A stretch of 64,000 nt of DNA from Acidobacteriota bacterium (GCA_020439745.1 JAGQSC010000019.1:62001-126000); one strand, 5' to 3'. Positions 35,846-45,526 are shown, numbered from the stretch's first letter. Program-made: numbers and translations. The notes: a model not told the origin generated them from the sequence alone.

Positions 35846-38124
35846 AGACTGACGCCCTCACCCCCGAGCGAAGATTACAGATTGATTCCCTTTTTGACCA
35901 AGCTCTAGATGTTCCCGTTGAGAATCGCCAAAAGTGGCTGAAATCCCGCTGCGGAAGCGACTGTGAACTGATTCGCGAAGTTGAATCGCTGTTGCAATTC
36001 GCGGCAGAAGATTTCCCGCTAGCCTGTGCAACCGAGCCACTCGAATCATTTGAAGTAACGGATCTGAGTGGCACTAGGATTGGCGCCTATATCCTGCACA
36101 AACCCGTGGGTCGGGGTGGCATGGCTTCGGTCTACGAAGCAGAACGTTCTGATGGTCAGTTCAAGCAACGCGTCGCTATCAAGATCGCCCACACGGCGCT
36201 TGCCTTGAGCAACGATGGTTTGCACAGGTTCCAACGGGAAAAACGCATCCTTGCGGGCCTCATTCACCCTCATATTGCACGTATCCTTGACGGCGGCTCA
36301 CATGTCGACGGTTGTGCATACATTGCGATGGAGTTTATCGAAGGCCACGACATCGTTACTCATTGTGCCAAGCACCAACTAAGTCTTTCAAACCGTTTGG
36401 CGTTGATGATTGACGCATGCAAGGCCGTCCATTTTGCTCATCAGAACCTGATCATCCATCGCGACCTGAAACCTTCTAACATCATGGTGGACATACATGG
36501 GCAGGTGAAGCTGTTGGACTTTGGGATCGCCAAGATGCTCGATCCCGATCACGCCATAGATAGAAGCCTCACTTTGGGCCATGTCTTAACACCCAGATAC
36601 GCAAGCCCGGAACAGGTGCATGGAAAACACGTCACGACAGCCTCTGATGTCTATCAGTTGGGGCTGCTCTTATTTGAATTAATCAACGAGCATCCGGCCC
36701 AAACTTTTCCATCTGGTGATTTCGCAGCGATGGAACGTGTGATTTGTCATCAAGCCCCACCTTCCCTGCGATCAAAAACCGGTGCGCGTATTCACAAAGA
36801 TCTGGAACACATTGTCTTGATGTGTCTGCGAAAGGAGCCGGATCGCCGTTATCAATCACCACAGAGCCTGGCCGATGATCTGCAGCGATTTCTCTCCAAA
36901 CAACCGGTGGCTGCCAGCGGCGATGCTTTTTCTTATCGTGTCTCACGCTTCCTTGAAAGGCATCGTTTTGGTGCCAGCGTAATCAGTCTACTTGTGCTGA
37001 TGCTTGCGGGCTATATGTACACTCTGGCTATCAACCAACGTCGAATTGAGACAGAACGCGATCGGGCCCAGATCCAAGCAAAACGCGCCACTGATATCAA
37101 GGATTACGTCAAACATCTTCTTTGGGACCTCACGAACTCCGCAGAAACGACCCAAGAACGAAAGCAAGTATTGTCCCTTCTGCAACGAAACGAAGCACTC
37201 ATGGATCAAGACCAGAATCTCGATATGGCCATGAAGGCCGAAGTGTATCGGATATTAGGTGATATCTATCGCAACCAGGGTTGGTATGAAGCGTCACTAA
37301 ACTCGTTTCACAAAGCTGCACCACTTTTTGAGCGAGGTCTGGGGCCCTATCACCCAGACACCATCGAGAATCAAAGGCATATTGCACGAACCCTTCATTT
37401 TATTGGAGACTATCACGCGGCGGAACCCGTGCTTGTGGATGTGCTTGAGAAACGAATCGACATGTTCGGTTACAAGAACGTTGCTGTTGCAAATAGCATG
37501 AACAACCTCGGTAGCTTGCTCTATGCCATGGGCCGATACGATGACGCAGCGCCACTTTTGCACAGCGCGTTGAATTTGCGCCGTGAATTACAGGTCTTTG
37601 ATTCCGAACTGGCCAACAACTTACTAAACCTGGGCGATCTCTACATGGGAAAACGTGAATGGGAGAAGGCTATATCCTATTATCGACAAAGCACTAATGT
37701 CGCTGTCACGTTGTACCACCCAGGCCATTGGCAAGCATCATTAAGCGAAGAGGCGCTGGCCTACGTGTACCTCATGCAGCAAAAGCCCGATGACGCTGCG
37801 TCGATTCTCAATGAATGCCTCACAACTCGGCTTGCGGCCTTTGGAGATTGGCATCCACTGATCGCCGAAACGCTGAAGAACATGGCCTTGCTGCAAAGTC
37901 AACGGCACAATTTTGAAGACGCCTTGGAAAGTGTCCAATGTGCACTAACCATGTACGAGTCTCGCCTATCCAATATCCATCCGTTCGTGGCACGAACCTA
38001 CGTGCAAATGAGCGTATTGTTGCTTGAAATGGGCCAACAGGAAAAGGCAGAGAGTGCCCGGCAAGAGGGCCTCAAGCGTTTGCAGGCAAACGGCTTAGCA
38101 AACCATCCATTCGGAAGGCAGTAG
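35842..38124 (+). CDS. Membrane Ser/Thr kinase with TPR tail, coupled to ECF sigma gene
   Basis: The 760-residue protein starts with a short helical region (residues 1-70), followed by a kinase domain (about 75-345) with GRGGMASVYEAE, VAIK, HRDLKPSN and DFGIAK. A membrane segment lies near residues 375-395, and TPR repeats (NNLGSLLYAMGRYDDAAPLL and others) fill residues 460-750. The N-terminal helix plus kinase plus TPR order matches the partner kinases of TIGR02999 sigma factors. Translation is coupled to the sigma gene, so a signal from the TPR part through the kinase to the sigma factor is likely but not shown. Confidence 0.92.
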   Translation: MKTDALTPERRLQIDSLFDQALDVPVENRQKWLKSRCGSDCELIREVESLLQFAAEDFPLACATEPLESFEVTDLSGTRIGAYILHKPVGRGGMASVYEAERSDGQFKQRVAIKIAHTALALSNDGLHRFQREKRILAGLIHPHIARILDGGSHVDGCAYIAMEFIEGHDIVTHCAKHQLSLSNRLALMIDACKAVHFAHQNLIIHRDLKPSNIMVDIHGQVKLLDFGIAKMLDPDHAIDRSLTLGHVLTPRYASPEQVHGKHVTTASDVYQLGLLLFELINEHPAQTFPSGDFAAMERVICHQAPPSLRSKTGARIHKDLEHIVLMCLRKEPDRRYQSPQSLADDLQRFLSKQPVAASGDAFSYRVSRFLERHRFGASVISLLVLMLAGYMYTLAINQRRIETERDRAQIQAKRATDIKDYVKHLLWDLTNSAETTQERKQVLSLLQRNEALMDQDQNLDMAMKAEVYRILGDIYRNQGWYEASLNSFHKAAPLFERGLGPYHPDTIENQRHIARTLHFIGDYHAAEPVLVDVLEKRIDMFGYKNVAVANSMNNLGSLLYAMGRYDDAAPLLHSALNLRRELQVFDSELANNLLNLGDLYMGKREWEKAISYYRQSTNVAVTLYHPGHWQASLSEEALAYVYLMQQKPDDAASILNECLTTRLAAFGDWHPLIAETLKNMALLQSQRHNFEDALESVQCALTMYESRLSNIHPFVARTYVQMSVLLLEMGQQEKAESARQEGLKRLQANGLANHPFGRQ

Positions 38125-38195
38125 TGCTTGTTGTTGTGCCTGAGAATTGATCAATAGGTCATTGGAATACCAGCCAATCTGTCCAGCGCAAAAGA

Positions 38196-39713
38196 CTAGA
38201 TGCGAACCAAGACCTCGTATTCATAGTCGAATTCCACCTTCTCGCCAGGCTCAAGTGACAAACGCCAATTGAGTTCCGTTCTCAAATTTACTTGGTAAGC
38301 GCCTTCTTCCAACAAATCCACCCTTGGATCGCCATCTGCACGGACCAATCGTCCCGTAACCCTTTTGACGATTTCCATATCCAAAACACTCGTTCGCGTG
38401 TTGCGGATGGCGAGGCTGCCTTTTACGTGTTGCTGGAGGTAGCGGTTTCCATAACGTTTCACTTCCTTTTGCTCGCCATCCTCGACCCATTCATGGTCAT
38501 TGGCTTCCACGCTTAAGGCACGTGTCACTTTGATCCTAGTTGCGGCGCCCGGATTGGCCCAAGTCGATAGGCTCTGACCAGCTAGGTTCCCTTGGTGATA
38601 CACAGCTGCTGGCGCGGTGGTCATAGGCACCTCAAATGGATTGTTAAACTGAAGCGTGTCCCACAATTCCAAAACGGTTAATGGGTCTTCATTGTGGGAG
38701 GTCGATAAGTTTCGTCCGTCGGGTGCACGGCGATTCGCAACCTCCCAGCAAACGATGCGTTGATAAGGTGCTGCCTTCTGTAGCGTTTGAATCATGATGG
38801 CTTCCCCGGAGTCTAGGTCAAACGCGCCGATCCTTTGGCGAAAAGAGTCTAGTCCCTCTCCCCCAGGTGTGGGTTCTGACCAAGCATCATAACGGCTGCT
38901 GATACGTACCTGTTGCATGACATTGGCAGTCAGGTCGATTTGCCCTGAATTCGTCGGGCGATTCATGGCATTGAAGAAAGAGTGCCAGTCGCTAGTCAGT
39001 GGTGAGGTCACATGGGCAAACTCATAATTCGGGAAACCGGAAATTAACCACAGCTCAGTTTGGTTCAGGTCACGCCATTCGTTCCGAATGACGGCATTCT
39101 GCGTCAATGTCATGTGCCCATCAGGCTTTAGATTGATGTGATAACTCGGAGCCCACGACATCCCACGGGTCAAATAGTGGAATCTAATGGTTGAAGCGTC
39201 GGTGTCACCAATCTGGAACAACAACACTTGCTTATCCACATTGCGCTCCAGTGTCACCTTTTCGTGGGCTCTGATCGTTTCAATGCGATCCTTTTCAACA
39301 AATAAATGACCGTTCTGCGTCTCGAGGACGAGCATTGGCCCCATGGATGGTCCCACCAATCGCCCAGTCAACTCAGGTTCCTCTCCAAAAAACACGAGGG
39401 AAACCATTTCGCCGTTCAGAACGTCAGTCAGGTCATCCAAATCGGTCGAGGTCAATGGCTTTGAGTGGCTCCTGCTGGAGGTCCGGGCGACAATCTTATC
39501 GCCCGCTTCCACCCACAGCGAACCATGGATGGCTTCCGGCAAGCTTTCCAGCCGATAGGTTCCGGGCCCATTGAGCGGAATTTCTTCCGTAACGATTACA
39601 AGCCCATTCTTGAACAGTCCCGCCTCAACAATCCGACTCGAAACCAGCATCTCGTTCTCGGATTGATCCGCACAGTTCAAAACAGCAAACAAGAAGAACA
39701 GTGTGCCAAACAT
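38196..39713 (-). CDS. Secreted DUF4139 protein
   Basis: The 505-residue protein has a signal peptide (FFLFAVLNCA) and the DUF4139 pattern in its middle: LTRGMSWAPSYHINL near residue 180, then NEWRDLNQTELWLISGFPN near 211-229. The C-terminus ends in a beta domain (LEPGEKVEFDYEYEVLV). The family contains proteins of unknown function often seen in secretion or envelope contexts. It stands alone, convergent with the kinase operon 72 bp away. Confidence 0.8.
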   Translation of the reverse strand: MFGTLFFLFAVLNCADQSENEMLVSSRIVEAGLFKNGLVIVTEEIPLNGPGTYRLESLPEAIHGSLWVEAGDKIVARTSSRSHSKPLTSTDLDDLTDVLNGEMVSLVFFGEEPELTGRLVGPSMGPMLVLETQNGHLFVEKDRIETIRAHEKVTLERNVDKQVLLFQIGDTDASTIRFHYLTRGMSWAPSYHINLKPDGHMTLTQNAVIRNEWRDLNQTELWLISGFPNYEFAHVTSPLTSDWHSFFNAMNRPTNSGQIDLTANVMQQVRISSRYDAWSEPTPGGEGLDSFRQRIGAFDLDSGEAIMIQTLQKAAPYQRIVCWEVANRRAPDGRNLSTSHNEDPLTVLELWDTLQFNNPFEVPMTTAPAAVYHQGNLAGQSLSTWANPGAATRIKVTRALSVEANDHEWVEDGEQKEVKRYGNRYLQQHVKGSLAIRNTRTSVLDMEIVKRVTGRLVRADGDPRVDLLEEGAYQVNLRTELNWRLSLEPGEKVEFDYEYEVLVRI

Positions 39714-40088
39714 AGCTACCTCCCAGGTTACTCAGAAAAGGTTAGACCACTGATCACCAATGATTGTCATCGCGCTGTAAAAAACGCGTCAAAAAATGAA
39801 ACTTTGGATGGGTTCTAAATGTGACGGGAATGTAAGGTCTACATATTGCGGTTTGGGCCAAAAACCCCATTTTCCTCGCCATCTATCCCTGAAACGAATG
39901 AGGCTTGTCCTCCTGCGGTGTTTAGAATCGGGGAACCGCTGCACCCCTCGAAATATTGGTGCCCGGGGTGTTGTCTCTCTAACTTGAACCTATAGAATTC
40001 ATCCTCAGTACCCCTCGTACATAAGATCATCGCGGACACGGATTGTGCGGCCTTCTGCCAGACGAGGACCAGCGAAAGGAATTGAAAA
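39714..40088. other. Intergenic stretch with a possible protease remnant
   Basis: The 375-bp gap between the DUF4139 gene and the radical SAM/SPASM gene holds no full gene. The only protein-like signal is the minus-strand frame described separately. The rest (39714-39838) is AT-rich and may hold the promoter of the DUF4139 gene. Confidence 0.6.
39839..40030 (-). pseudogene. Possible fragment of a trypsin-like protease, or a small peptide gene
   Basis: From ATG 40030 the frame gives 63 residues and includes FEGCSGSPILNTAGG, which resembles the active-site serine segment of trypsin/V8-like proteases (G-x-SGSPI). The Asp and His parts of such a protease are not visible upstream, where the radical SAM gene ends at 40089. 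The codons AGG and AGA are frequent here and rare in neighbours. The frame may extend to 40165. It may be a decayed gene fragment, or a short peptide gene behind the radical SAM enzyme. Confidence 0.35.
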
Positions 40089-41093
40089 TCACACATCGCG
40101 TCGATTTCTCCACGGGGTCCAGAGCCGGCAAACACAGGTTTTACAGATGCTGTCATTGGCCACATCCAGCGCGCTGCGGAACCGGATGGCGCGTTGATGG
40201 TTCAATTGTGCCGACAACCCAACACCGACCGGGTCATCGCCTCCATAATGTTGAAAAAAACAGGGTTGCACACGGCCATTGGTTTCAACTACGCAGGAGT
40301 TCCAAGGCGCATTACACGGGCCACCCGGGAAATCGGCAATGCCAAGCTGGGCCCGGAAATACTGGACCATGGCGAACAGTTTTGGGGCGGGTTCCAAAAC
40401 GAATCCGCCTTCTTCGCGGGCCAACCGGGCCAGCTTTTCCGAGAGTTCCTGGCATTCCGCTTCATTGAGGCTTAAGTCCGGATGGGCTTCCGTGTGGTTA
40501 AAGGCTTGCGAATCTGGATCCACGGTGAGAAAGCTAATGTGGTCTGCCGTCCAGTCCTTGGCGGCTTTTACCGTTTCCAATATGTGGGCGAATGTGTCCT
40601 TCTGCACAACATGGCGTGCGATGATACGGGGCCGAGGATTAAGTGCCAACAATCCGGAACGGGTGAGCGCAAACGCGCCGGGCACGCCGCGAATCAGATC
40701 GTGGCAACGCTCCGGGCCATCCAATGAGACGACCAGTTCATTTACATAATGGCTAATCAGGTCCGCTTTTTTGCGAATCAACAACCCACTGGTCAACAGG
40801 GTGACCTTCATGCCAAGCCCTTTGGCCAGCTTCAATATTTCATCGATTTCGGGATGCAAAAGCGCTTCGCCTCCGGTTAAAACCAGGTGGTTCGTTTTTA
40901 GGTTGGATGCGTCGGTCAAAAGCTGGTTGATTTGGCTTAAAGGCATAATCTGAGTGGCTTTTTTCTGCCAGATATCACACATTCGACACTTGCAATTGCA
41001 CCCTTCCACCGGCATCAGGATCAACATGGGCAGTGCCCGGATTCGCTTGCCTGGCTTATAGATCAAGTCAGAGAGCGCAGATTTCAACTGCAT
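40089..41093 (-). CDS. Radical SAM protein with SPASM-like C-terminus
   Basis: From ATG 41093 (GAGGG upstream, inside the end of the methyltransferase gene) the protein is 334 residues. The radical SAM cysteine motif is CNCKCRMC (C-x3-C-x2-C) near residue 32-39, followed by LTGGEALLHPEI (GGE motif) near 72. The C-terminal part has extra cysteines (CNAPWNSC...PC...CKTCVC) as in SPASM domains that hold further 4Fe-4S clusters. Such enzymes modify peptides or make cofactors and sugars. The substrate is unknown. It is the last gene of a three-gene operon. Confidence 0.88.
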   Translation of the reverse strand: MQLKSALSDLIYKPGKRIRALPMLILMPVEGCNCKCRMCDIWQKKATQIMPLSQINQLLTDASNLKTNHLVLTGGEALLHPEIDEILKLAKGLGMKVTLLTSGLLIRKKADLISHYVNELVVSLDGPERCHDLIRGVPGAFALTRSGLLALNPRPRIIARHVVQKDTFAHILETVKAAKDWTADHISFLTVDPDSQAFNHTEAHPDLSLNEAECQELSEKLARLAREEGGFVLEPAPKLFAMVQYFRAQLGIADFPGGPCNAPWNSCVVETNGRVQPCFFQHYGGDDPVGVGLSAQLNHQRAIRFRSALDVANDSICKTCVCRLWTPWRNRRDV

Positions 41094-41743
41094 GGCACGC
41101 CCTCGCACTGATCCAGAAAAAGCCATTCATTGCCACAAAATTTTTTCTCCGATTGCAGGATGCGCAAGTCAGCCGCCGCAAGATGTTCCAGTACCAAACT
41201 GCGCCCAGACCAGGAGGATGAGACCAGCAAGGCCTGTCCGCCCGGCGCCAGTCTCCGGCGAACGGCATGGTAACAACGCAGCAGTTGTTTTAACTGTTCA
41301 CCGGCTGAAAAAGCGGGATCCTGAGCATCTACCAAATACGGCGGATTGGAAACCACGTAATCAAATTTTTGACCGGGCGGAATGCTTGCGTCCCAATCGG
41401 AAAGGAAGAGGGTCAGTTCGACGCCATTGCGGGTGGCGTTGGCCCGAGCGTTTTCAAGCGCAGCAGTTGACACATCCACAGCGGTCACCTTTAAACCTTT
41501 TTGTGCCAACAAGATGGCAGCAAGGCCACTACCTGTTCCCAAGTCCAAGGCCGTTTTGGCTTGGTCCGGGATCACCTGGATCGCCTGTTTGGCAAAGACG
41601 CGACTAGCCGAAATCAGGCTGGGGTTAACCACATTGGCTTCTATTACCCAATGGCAGCCCAGGTAAAAAAAATCCTGTTTGGCCTGAGCATGGGCCCATT
41701 TGCCGCGCACCAACCCAACGGTTTTCAACCAGGCTTCTTTCAT
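41084..41743 (-). CDS. Class I SAM-dependent methyltransferase (HemK/RsmC-like)
   Basis: The 219-residue enzyme has the SAM-binding LDLGTGSGLAAILLA near residue 66-80, acidic VTAVDVS, and a NPPY catalytic motif (YVVSNPPYLVDA, near residue 130). NPPY enzymes methylate an amide or exocyclic amino nitrogen (glutamine, adenine, guanine). The start overlaps the stop of the upstream radical SAM gene (ATGA) and its end overlaps the start of the downstream one, so all three are coupled. Confidence 0.88.
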   Translation of the reverse strand: MKEAWLKTVGLVRGKWAHAQAKQDFFYLGCHWVIEANVVNPSLISASRVFAKQAIQVIPDQAKTALDLGTGSGLAAILLAQKGLKVTAVDVSTAALENARANATRNGVELTLFLSDWDASIPPGQKFDYVVSNPPYLVDAQDPAFSAGEQLKQLLRCYHAVRRRLAPGGQALLVSSSWSGRSLVLEHLAAADLRILQSEKKFCGNEWLFLDQCEGVPCS

Positions 41744-43242
41744 GAAAAACCTTCCACTTCGGGTTGGCGGGGCTGGAAGAGGCGGCGTAGGAACCGAACG
41801 AGGAGGGGCTTGTTGTAGTTTCTAAAACGGTAGCGAAGGCTGGCCGCGGATTTCAGCGCGAGACGTTGCCAGTCTTTGAGGAAACGGTCGGTCTGGGTTG
41901 GGAATCGCGCTTGGATCACGGCCTCAAAATCGAGGATCAAACGGTGGTTTTGGGCTTTGGACCAGGGCAGGTTGGCGCTTTTGCGCTTTTCGAATTCCAC
42001 CCATCGGTCTTCGGCAAACTCCTCTAAATGTTCTGGATAACTGAACCCGTGGGCCGCTGCAAGATCGTTTAATTTTCCCGGCAAAACCACCGGTGTGTAG
42101 AGATATATGATGATCTCCGAATCTGGATTGATGCTTTTGATTCGGCGAATGAATTCAAAATCCTGCAACAGCTTTTCCAGGGGTTGGTCCGGGCTGCCCA
42201 AAACGAAGCTGAACTCAGGCACAATGCCAATTTTCCGAAACAGACCGGCCAGTTCCAGCGTCATGTCCGGGGTCAGCTTACCGCCCTTTTGAAACAGTTC
42301 CATGGTTACCGGATCACTGGTTTCCGCCCCTAAAAACACCATTTTGAGGCCAGATTTGTGCATCTTTTCAAGTACCGCTACAGGGAAATGGTTAAGCAGC
42401 GTATCAATCCTGCCCTCGCCCCACCAGGCCATCCGGCGCTGACTATGCAGAATCCGATCGGCAAATTCGCCACAGCGTTTATGGCTGACGAAGAAGTTGT
42501 TGTCAAAAAACTGGACGGCATCCAGTCCGTAGCGGTCCTGCAGGGCGAAGAGGGTGTTGGCCATCTTTTCAGCCGATTGAGCCCTCCATTGGCCGTTGGC
42601 CATATCAACGACCGCACAAAAAGAACAAAAATAGGGGCAACCCACGCTGGAATGGTAGACTAGGCAACGTTTGCCCAAAACATTGGTGTTGAGGTAGGGC
42701 CTCATATCTATTTTTTCGTAGGGCAGATCGGGTAGTTCATCGGGGTTGCGGTAGGGCGGTTTGTGCATGATTGGCGCGGGTTCCGAGGCCATTAGGATGC
42801 CAGGAATTGGGCGCAGTTGATTTTCCACCCAGGCCAAAACCAAGTGGCGGAAAGAATCGTCAGCAGGTCCGTAACCCACGGCGTCAACAAAGCCGGAAGT
42901 CAGGCAAAGTTTGGGGTGTTGGGTGGGGAAATAGCCGCCCCAAACCACAAATAGCTCGGGACGTTCCCGCTTGATTTGGCGGCAAACCTGAATCGCCTGT
43001 TGGGCTTGGGGTCCGGGCATGACTGTGACGGCCAAAAACACTTGGCTGCCTTGGGCCTGGGCCAGGATTTGTGTGGCCGGGTCGCCAACCAAGTTGCCGT
43101 CGATGAGCTGCCATTCGCAGGTGTTTGGCACTTGGGCAGCCAATTGCATCAGGCTGATGGGTAACGGTGTATTGCCCCGCTGCGTGCTGATAGGATTGTA
43201 GAAAATGATCTTTTTGGGCTGGTCCTTCCGGTTGGCTGGCAT
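41740..43242 (-). CDS. B12-binding-type radical SAM enzyme
   Basis: From ATG 43242 (AAAAGGA six bases upstream) the protein is 500 residues. The N-terminal 150 residues look like a cobalamin-binding domain (IIFYNPISTQRGNTPLPISL; VVWGGYFPTQHP), and the radical SAM motif CPYFCSFC lies near residue 201-208. FSFVLGSPDQPLEKLL near residue 345 is typical of the family. B12 radical SAM enzymes methylate unactivated carbons or do ring changes. The frame stays open to 43398, but that extension does not look like protein. It is the first gene of the radical SAM operon. Confidence 0.87.
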   Translation of the reverse strand: MPANRKDQPKKIIFYNPISTQRGNTPLPISLMQLAAQVPNTCEWQLIDGNLVGDPATQILAQAQGSQVFLAVTVMPGPQAQQAIQVCRQIKRERPELFVVWGGYFPTQHPKLCLTSGFVDAVGYGPADDSFRHLVLAWVENQLRPIPGILMASEPAPIMHKPPYRNPDELPDLPYEKIDMRPYLNTNVLGKRCLVYHSSVGCPYFCSFCAVVDMANGQWRAQSAEKMANTLFALQDRYGLDAVQFFDNNFFVSHKRCGEFADRILHSQRRMAWWGEGRIDTLLNHFPVAVLEKMHKSGLKMVFLGAETSDPVTMELFQKGGKLTPDMTLELAGLFRKIGIVPEFSFVLGSPDQPLEKLLQDFEFIRRIKSINPDSEIIIYLYTPVVLPGKLNDLAAAHGFSYPEHLEEFAEDRWVEFEKRKSANLPWSKAQNHRLILDFEAVIQARFPTQTDRFLKDWQRLALKSAASLRYRFRNYNKPLLVRFLRRLFQPRQPEVEGFS

Positions 43243-43594
43243 CGGGTTTCCTTTTGAAAATAATCTACAGCCATAACAGGTTTCAATTTTCCGGGATCGA
43301 CGGCTTTGCAGTTCGATTATTTCAACTATTGGCGAAGGAAACAACGGTTGACTGGGAAATTGTGACCAGCCACATTCCGGCCTTGTATGCGGATGCACTC
43401 AGGCAGGTGGGCGTCATTCAATGGACGTCAGAGGATCAAGCGGGTGATGTGGAAACATTGCGCGCTAGGCTAATCCGTCGGGTTAACGGTTGACCAAGGT
43501 TTAGCGGCAACAAACTTCGCGATTGGATTCATCCACCCTTGTCCGATGTGGATCTAGATTGAGCGTCCGGGGCACAAGGCCCCGGACAGGTATT
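43243..43594. other. Intergenic stretch with weak plus-strand frame and hairpin
   Basis: This 352-bp gap lies between the radical SAM operon start and the end of the metalloprotease gene. It holds a TTG-initiated plus-strand frame at 43254-43493 (79 residues, beginning like a glycosyltransferase N-terminus, KIIYSHNRFQFSGIDGFAV), which could be a gene remnant or chance, and a strong hairpin near its right end. The promoter of the radical SAM operon should also be here; I see no clear boxes. Confidence 0.5.
43565..43587. terminator. Strong hairpin after the metalloprotease gene
   Basis: A perfect 9-bp GC-rich stem (43565-43573 with 43579-43587) with a five-base loop lies 8 bp past the minus-strand stop at 43595. 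The T-run behind it is poor, so termination may need help. Confidence 0.65.
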
Positions 43595-45364
43595 TTACTG
43601 GTAGTACGCAGCAGAATCTGCTTGGTAGCCCCAATCGGTGACGCTGCCGTCCGTGGTGAGGCGCACCGTCATGGACGAGCCGGTAACGATACACCAGCCA
43701 TCGCTGCGACCAAATGCGGACCCGGAGCCGCTGTTGATCTTATTGCCCGATTCCTGATAGACCAGATTGCCATTGCCATCATAAACGCGCACGAAGTCGT
43801 AACCGCTTTCGGTGTCCAGCCGATTGAAATGAACTGCCACAGATTGCGCTCCAGCGTGGCTGTAGGTGAAGTCATAGGTGCGGTTATTGCCGTAAGGATG
43901 GGGTGTGGACCGCGATAAGGAATCGCCGTACCACTGCGGATTGGAGATGATCTGCCAGTTTGCAGTGACCGACCCGGCAGAGGTTTCATAGCCGTGTACG
44001 TAGACGTTCCAAGAACCCGAGGCCGGATTTGAAAACGACACAGACTCGCTGGATCCGCCTATGTAGGGAGCCTTAAATTCCGCCTCGTTATGCTCGCCCT
44101 GGTCCGATGGCCAGTTGATGGCAGCGCGCTTCACATAAAGATCGGCATCGTTGGAACCACTCATGGAGACTGAAAATGAGCCTACATTGCTGGGAAGGTT
44201 TACCGTGAAATGTTGGAGATCTCCAAGGGCCACGGAATAGGACTCCGCCACCCCGTTCTGAAGTTCAGTTTGTGTGCTGTGCAGCCAACCAGCCAAGGGT
44301 CCTCGTGCGTAGCACTGCATGCGACGCGCTTGCTGAGCGGTGAAGAGATAGCTGGAACAGCCCGACGCATAACCCATCATATTCTCCGGCTGTGAATTCC
44401 AAGGTGTGCCTTGGCAGTCGCTTCCAGGCGCATTGGAACAAGATGGGTTGGGAAAGTTGACTGGCGTAGAAGGTGTGTCGGCGCACAGGTCACCACGCAC
44501 ATCTCCTTCAAATCCCGAAGCAAACTCGTAGCATTCATGACTGCAGGGATATTCGAGATCGGAGATGGCAACATGGGTGTGCCAAAGGCCCAGACAATGT
44601 CCCACTTCGTGTGCGGCAGTTTTGCTATTAGCGCCCACCACCGTGTCGCGCAGCCACAACCCGCCCTGGGTACCTAACGGATCGTCATATCCATAGGCAA
44701 CTAACTGGGGTATGGTTGCGCTTCCTGCAACATAGCTACCCGCCTGGGCAGGATTGGAACAGGATACATAGATGTTCAGTTGCTCGCCTGGATTCAATGC
44801 ATAACGGGTCTTCATCAGGTTCAACTCACTGTCTAGATTGACCTCATCGACACAACTCAGATCATTGTCAGTGAGGAAACGGGTACCCGCCAAACGGAAC
44901 TGAATGCCAGTGGCAGAAAAGTAGCTGTTCATGGAGGCGATCGTGGCATTCACGGTGGACTGGCTGACGCCATACCCGCCACCTGTGCCGCGAATCACAT
45001 GAAAGAAGACATTAATGGTTATCGGCGAAAGTGACGTGGCGTCGCGCGTAGATGCATTGTCGCAGGCACTGATAATCAATTCGCAAGGGGCCATTTTCAT
45101 GCCGGTTCGTCTTGCCTTTTCGATGATTTCTGCCAAATCGGGTGTGGCACACCAATTGGGGTTCTGCTCCAAGTTCATCAGGTAGTCCGGATCGTCTTCC
45201 GGCCACTGAACTTGCTGTGCTTCATCAATCTCGGGCCCCAAGTCCTGGTCGTTCAGCAAGGCGACCAGCCTATCTCTTTCTTCAAGGCTTATGCCTTCAT
45301 GGGCAAAGCCGACTATGGCCACACTGGCCAACACAAGTAACAACGAGACTCTTTTTAACTCCAT
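43595..45364 (-). CDS. Secreted pappalysin-type (M43) zinc metalloprotease
   Basis: The 589-residue protein has a signal peptide (first 21 residues) and a short prodomain. The catalytic part has the zinc site HEVGHCLGLWH (H252, E253, H256, H262) and a Met-turn NMMGY near residue 329, as in peptidase family M43. Behind it are a PPC-like beta domain (about 365-475: SNDADLYVKRAAINWP; SGSWNVYVHGYE) and a CUB-like domain at the end (ESGYDFVRVYDGNGNLV), both often found on secreted bacterial proteases. It should be an extracellular endopeptidase, released or surface bound. Confidence 0.93.
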   Translation of the reverse strand: MELKRVSLLLVLASVAIVGFAHEGISLEERDRLVALLNDQDLGPEIDEAQQVQWPEDDPDYLMNLEQNPNWCATPDLAEIIEKARRTGMKMAPCELIISACDNASTRDATSLSPITINVFFHVIRGTGGGYGVSQSTVNATIASMNSYFSATGIQFRLAGTRFLTDNDLSCVDEVNLDSELNLMKTRYALNPGEQLNIYVSCSNPAQAGSYVAGSATIPQLVAYGYDDPLGTQGGLWLRDTVVGANSKTAAHEVGHCLGLWHTHVAISDLEYPCSHECYEFASGFEGDVRGDLCADTPSTPVNFPNPSCSNAPGSDCQGTPWNSQPENMMGYASGCSSYLFTAQQARRMQCYARGPLAGWLHSTQTELQNGVAESYSVALGDLQHFTVNLPSNVGSFSVSMSGSNDADLYVKRAAINWPSDQGEHNEAEFKAPYIGGSSESVSFSNPASGSWNVYVHGYETSAGSVTANWQIISNPQWYGDSLSRSTPHPYGNNRTYDFTYSHAGAQSVAVHFNRLDTESGYDFVRVYDGNGNLVYQESGNKINSGSGSAFGRSDGWCIVTGSSMTVRLTTDGSVTDWGYQADSAAYYQ

Positions 45365-45526
45365 TGGACGAAATTCCTCTGCTCAAAATTTCGCAGCGAT
45401 TCACGACGCACCATCAGCGGGGTGCAGAAATCAGGTCGATTAGATTGCTAGGCGATGGCAGGGATCCTACCTGCGGCGAGCAATCATGGGCAATGCGCAA
45501 TGTTGTGAACCTACGGATTCATGGTG

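Noticed and set aside
43242-43398. N-terminal extension of the B12 radical SAM protein
   Set aside because: The extension has no protein character and a good ribosome site precedes ATG 43242.
43254-43493. 79-residue plus-strand frame with a glycosyltransferase-like start
   Set aside because: It has only a TTG start, overlaps the radical SAM ribosome site and is too short for the family; kept only as a note in the intergenic entry.
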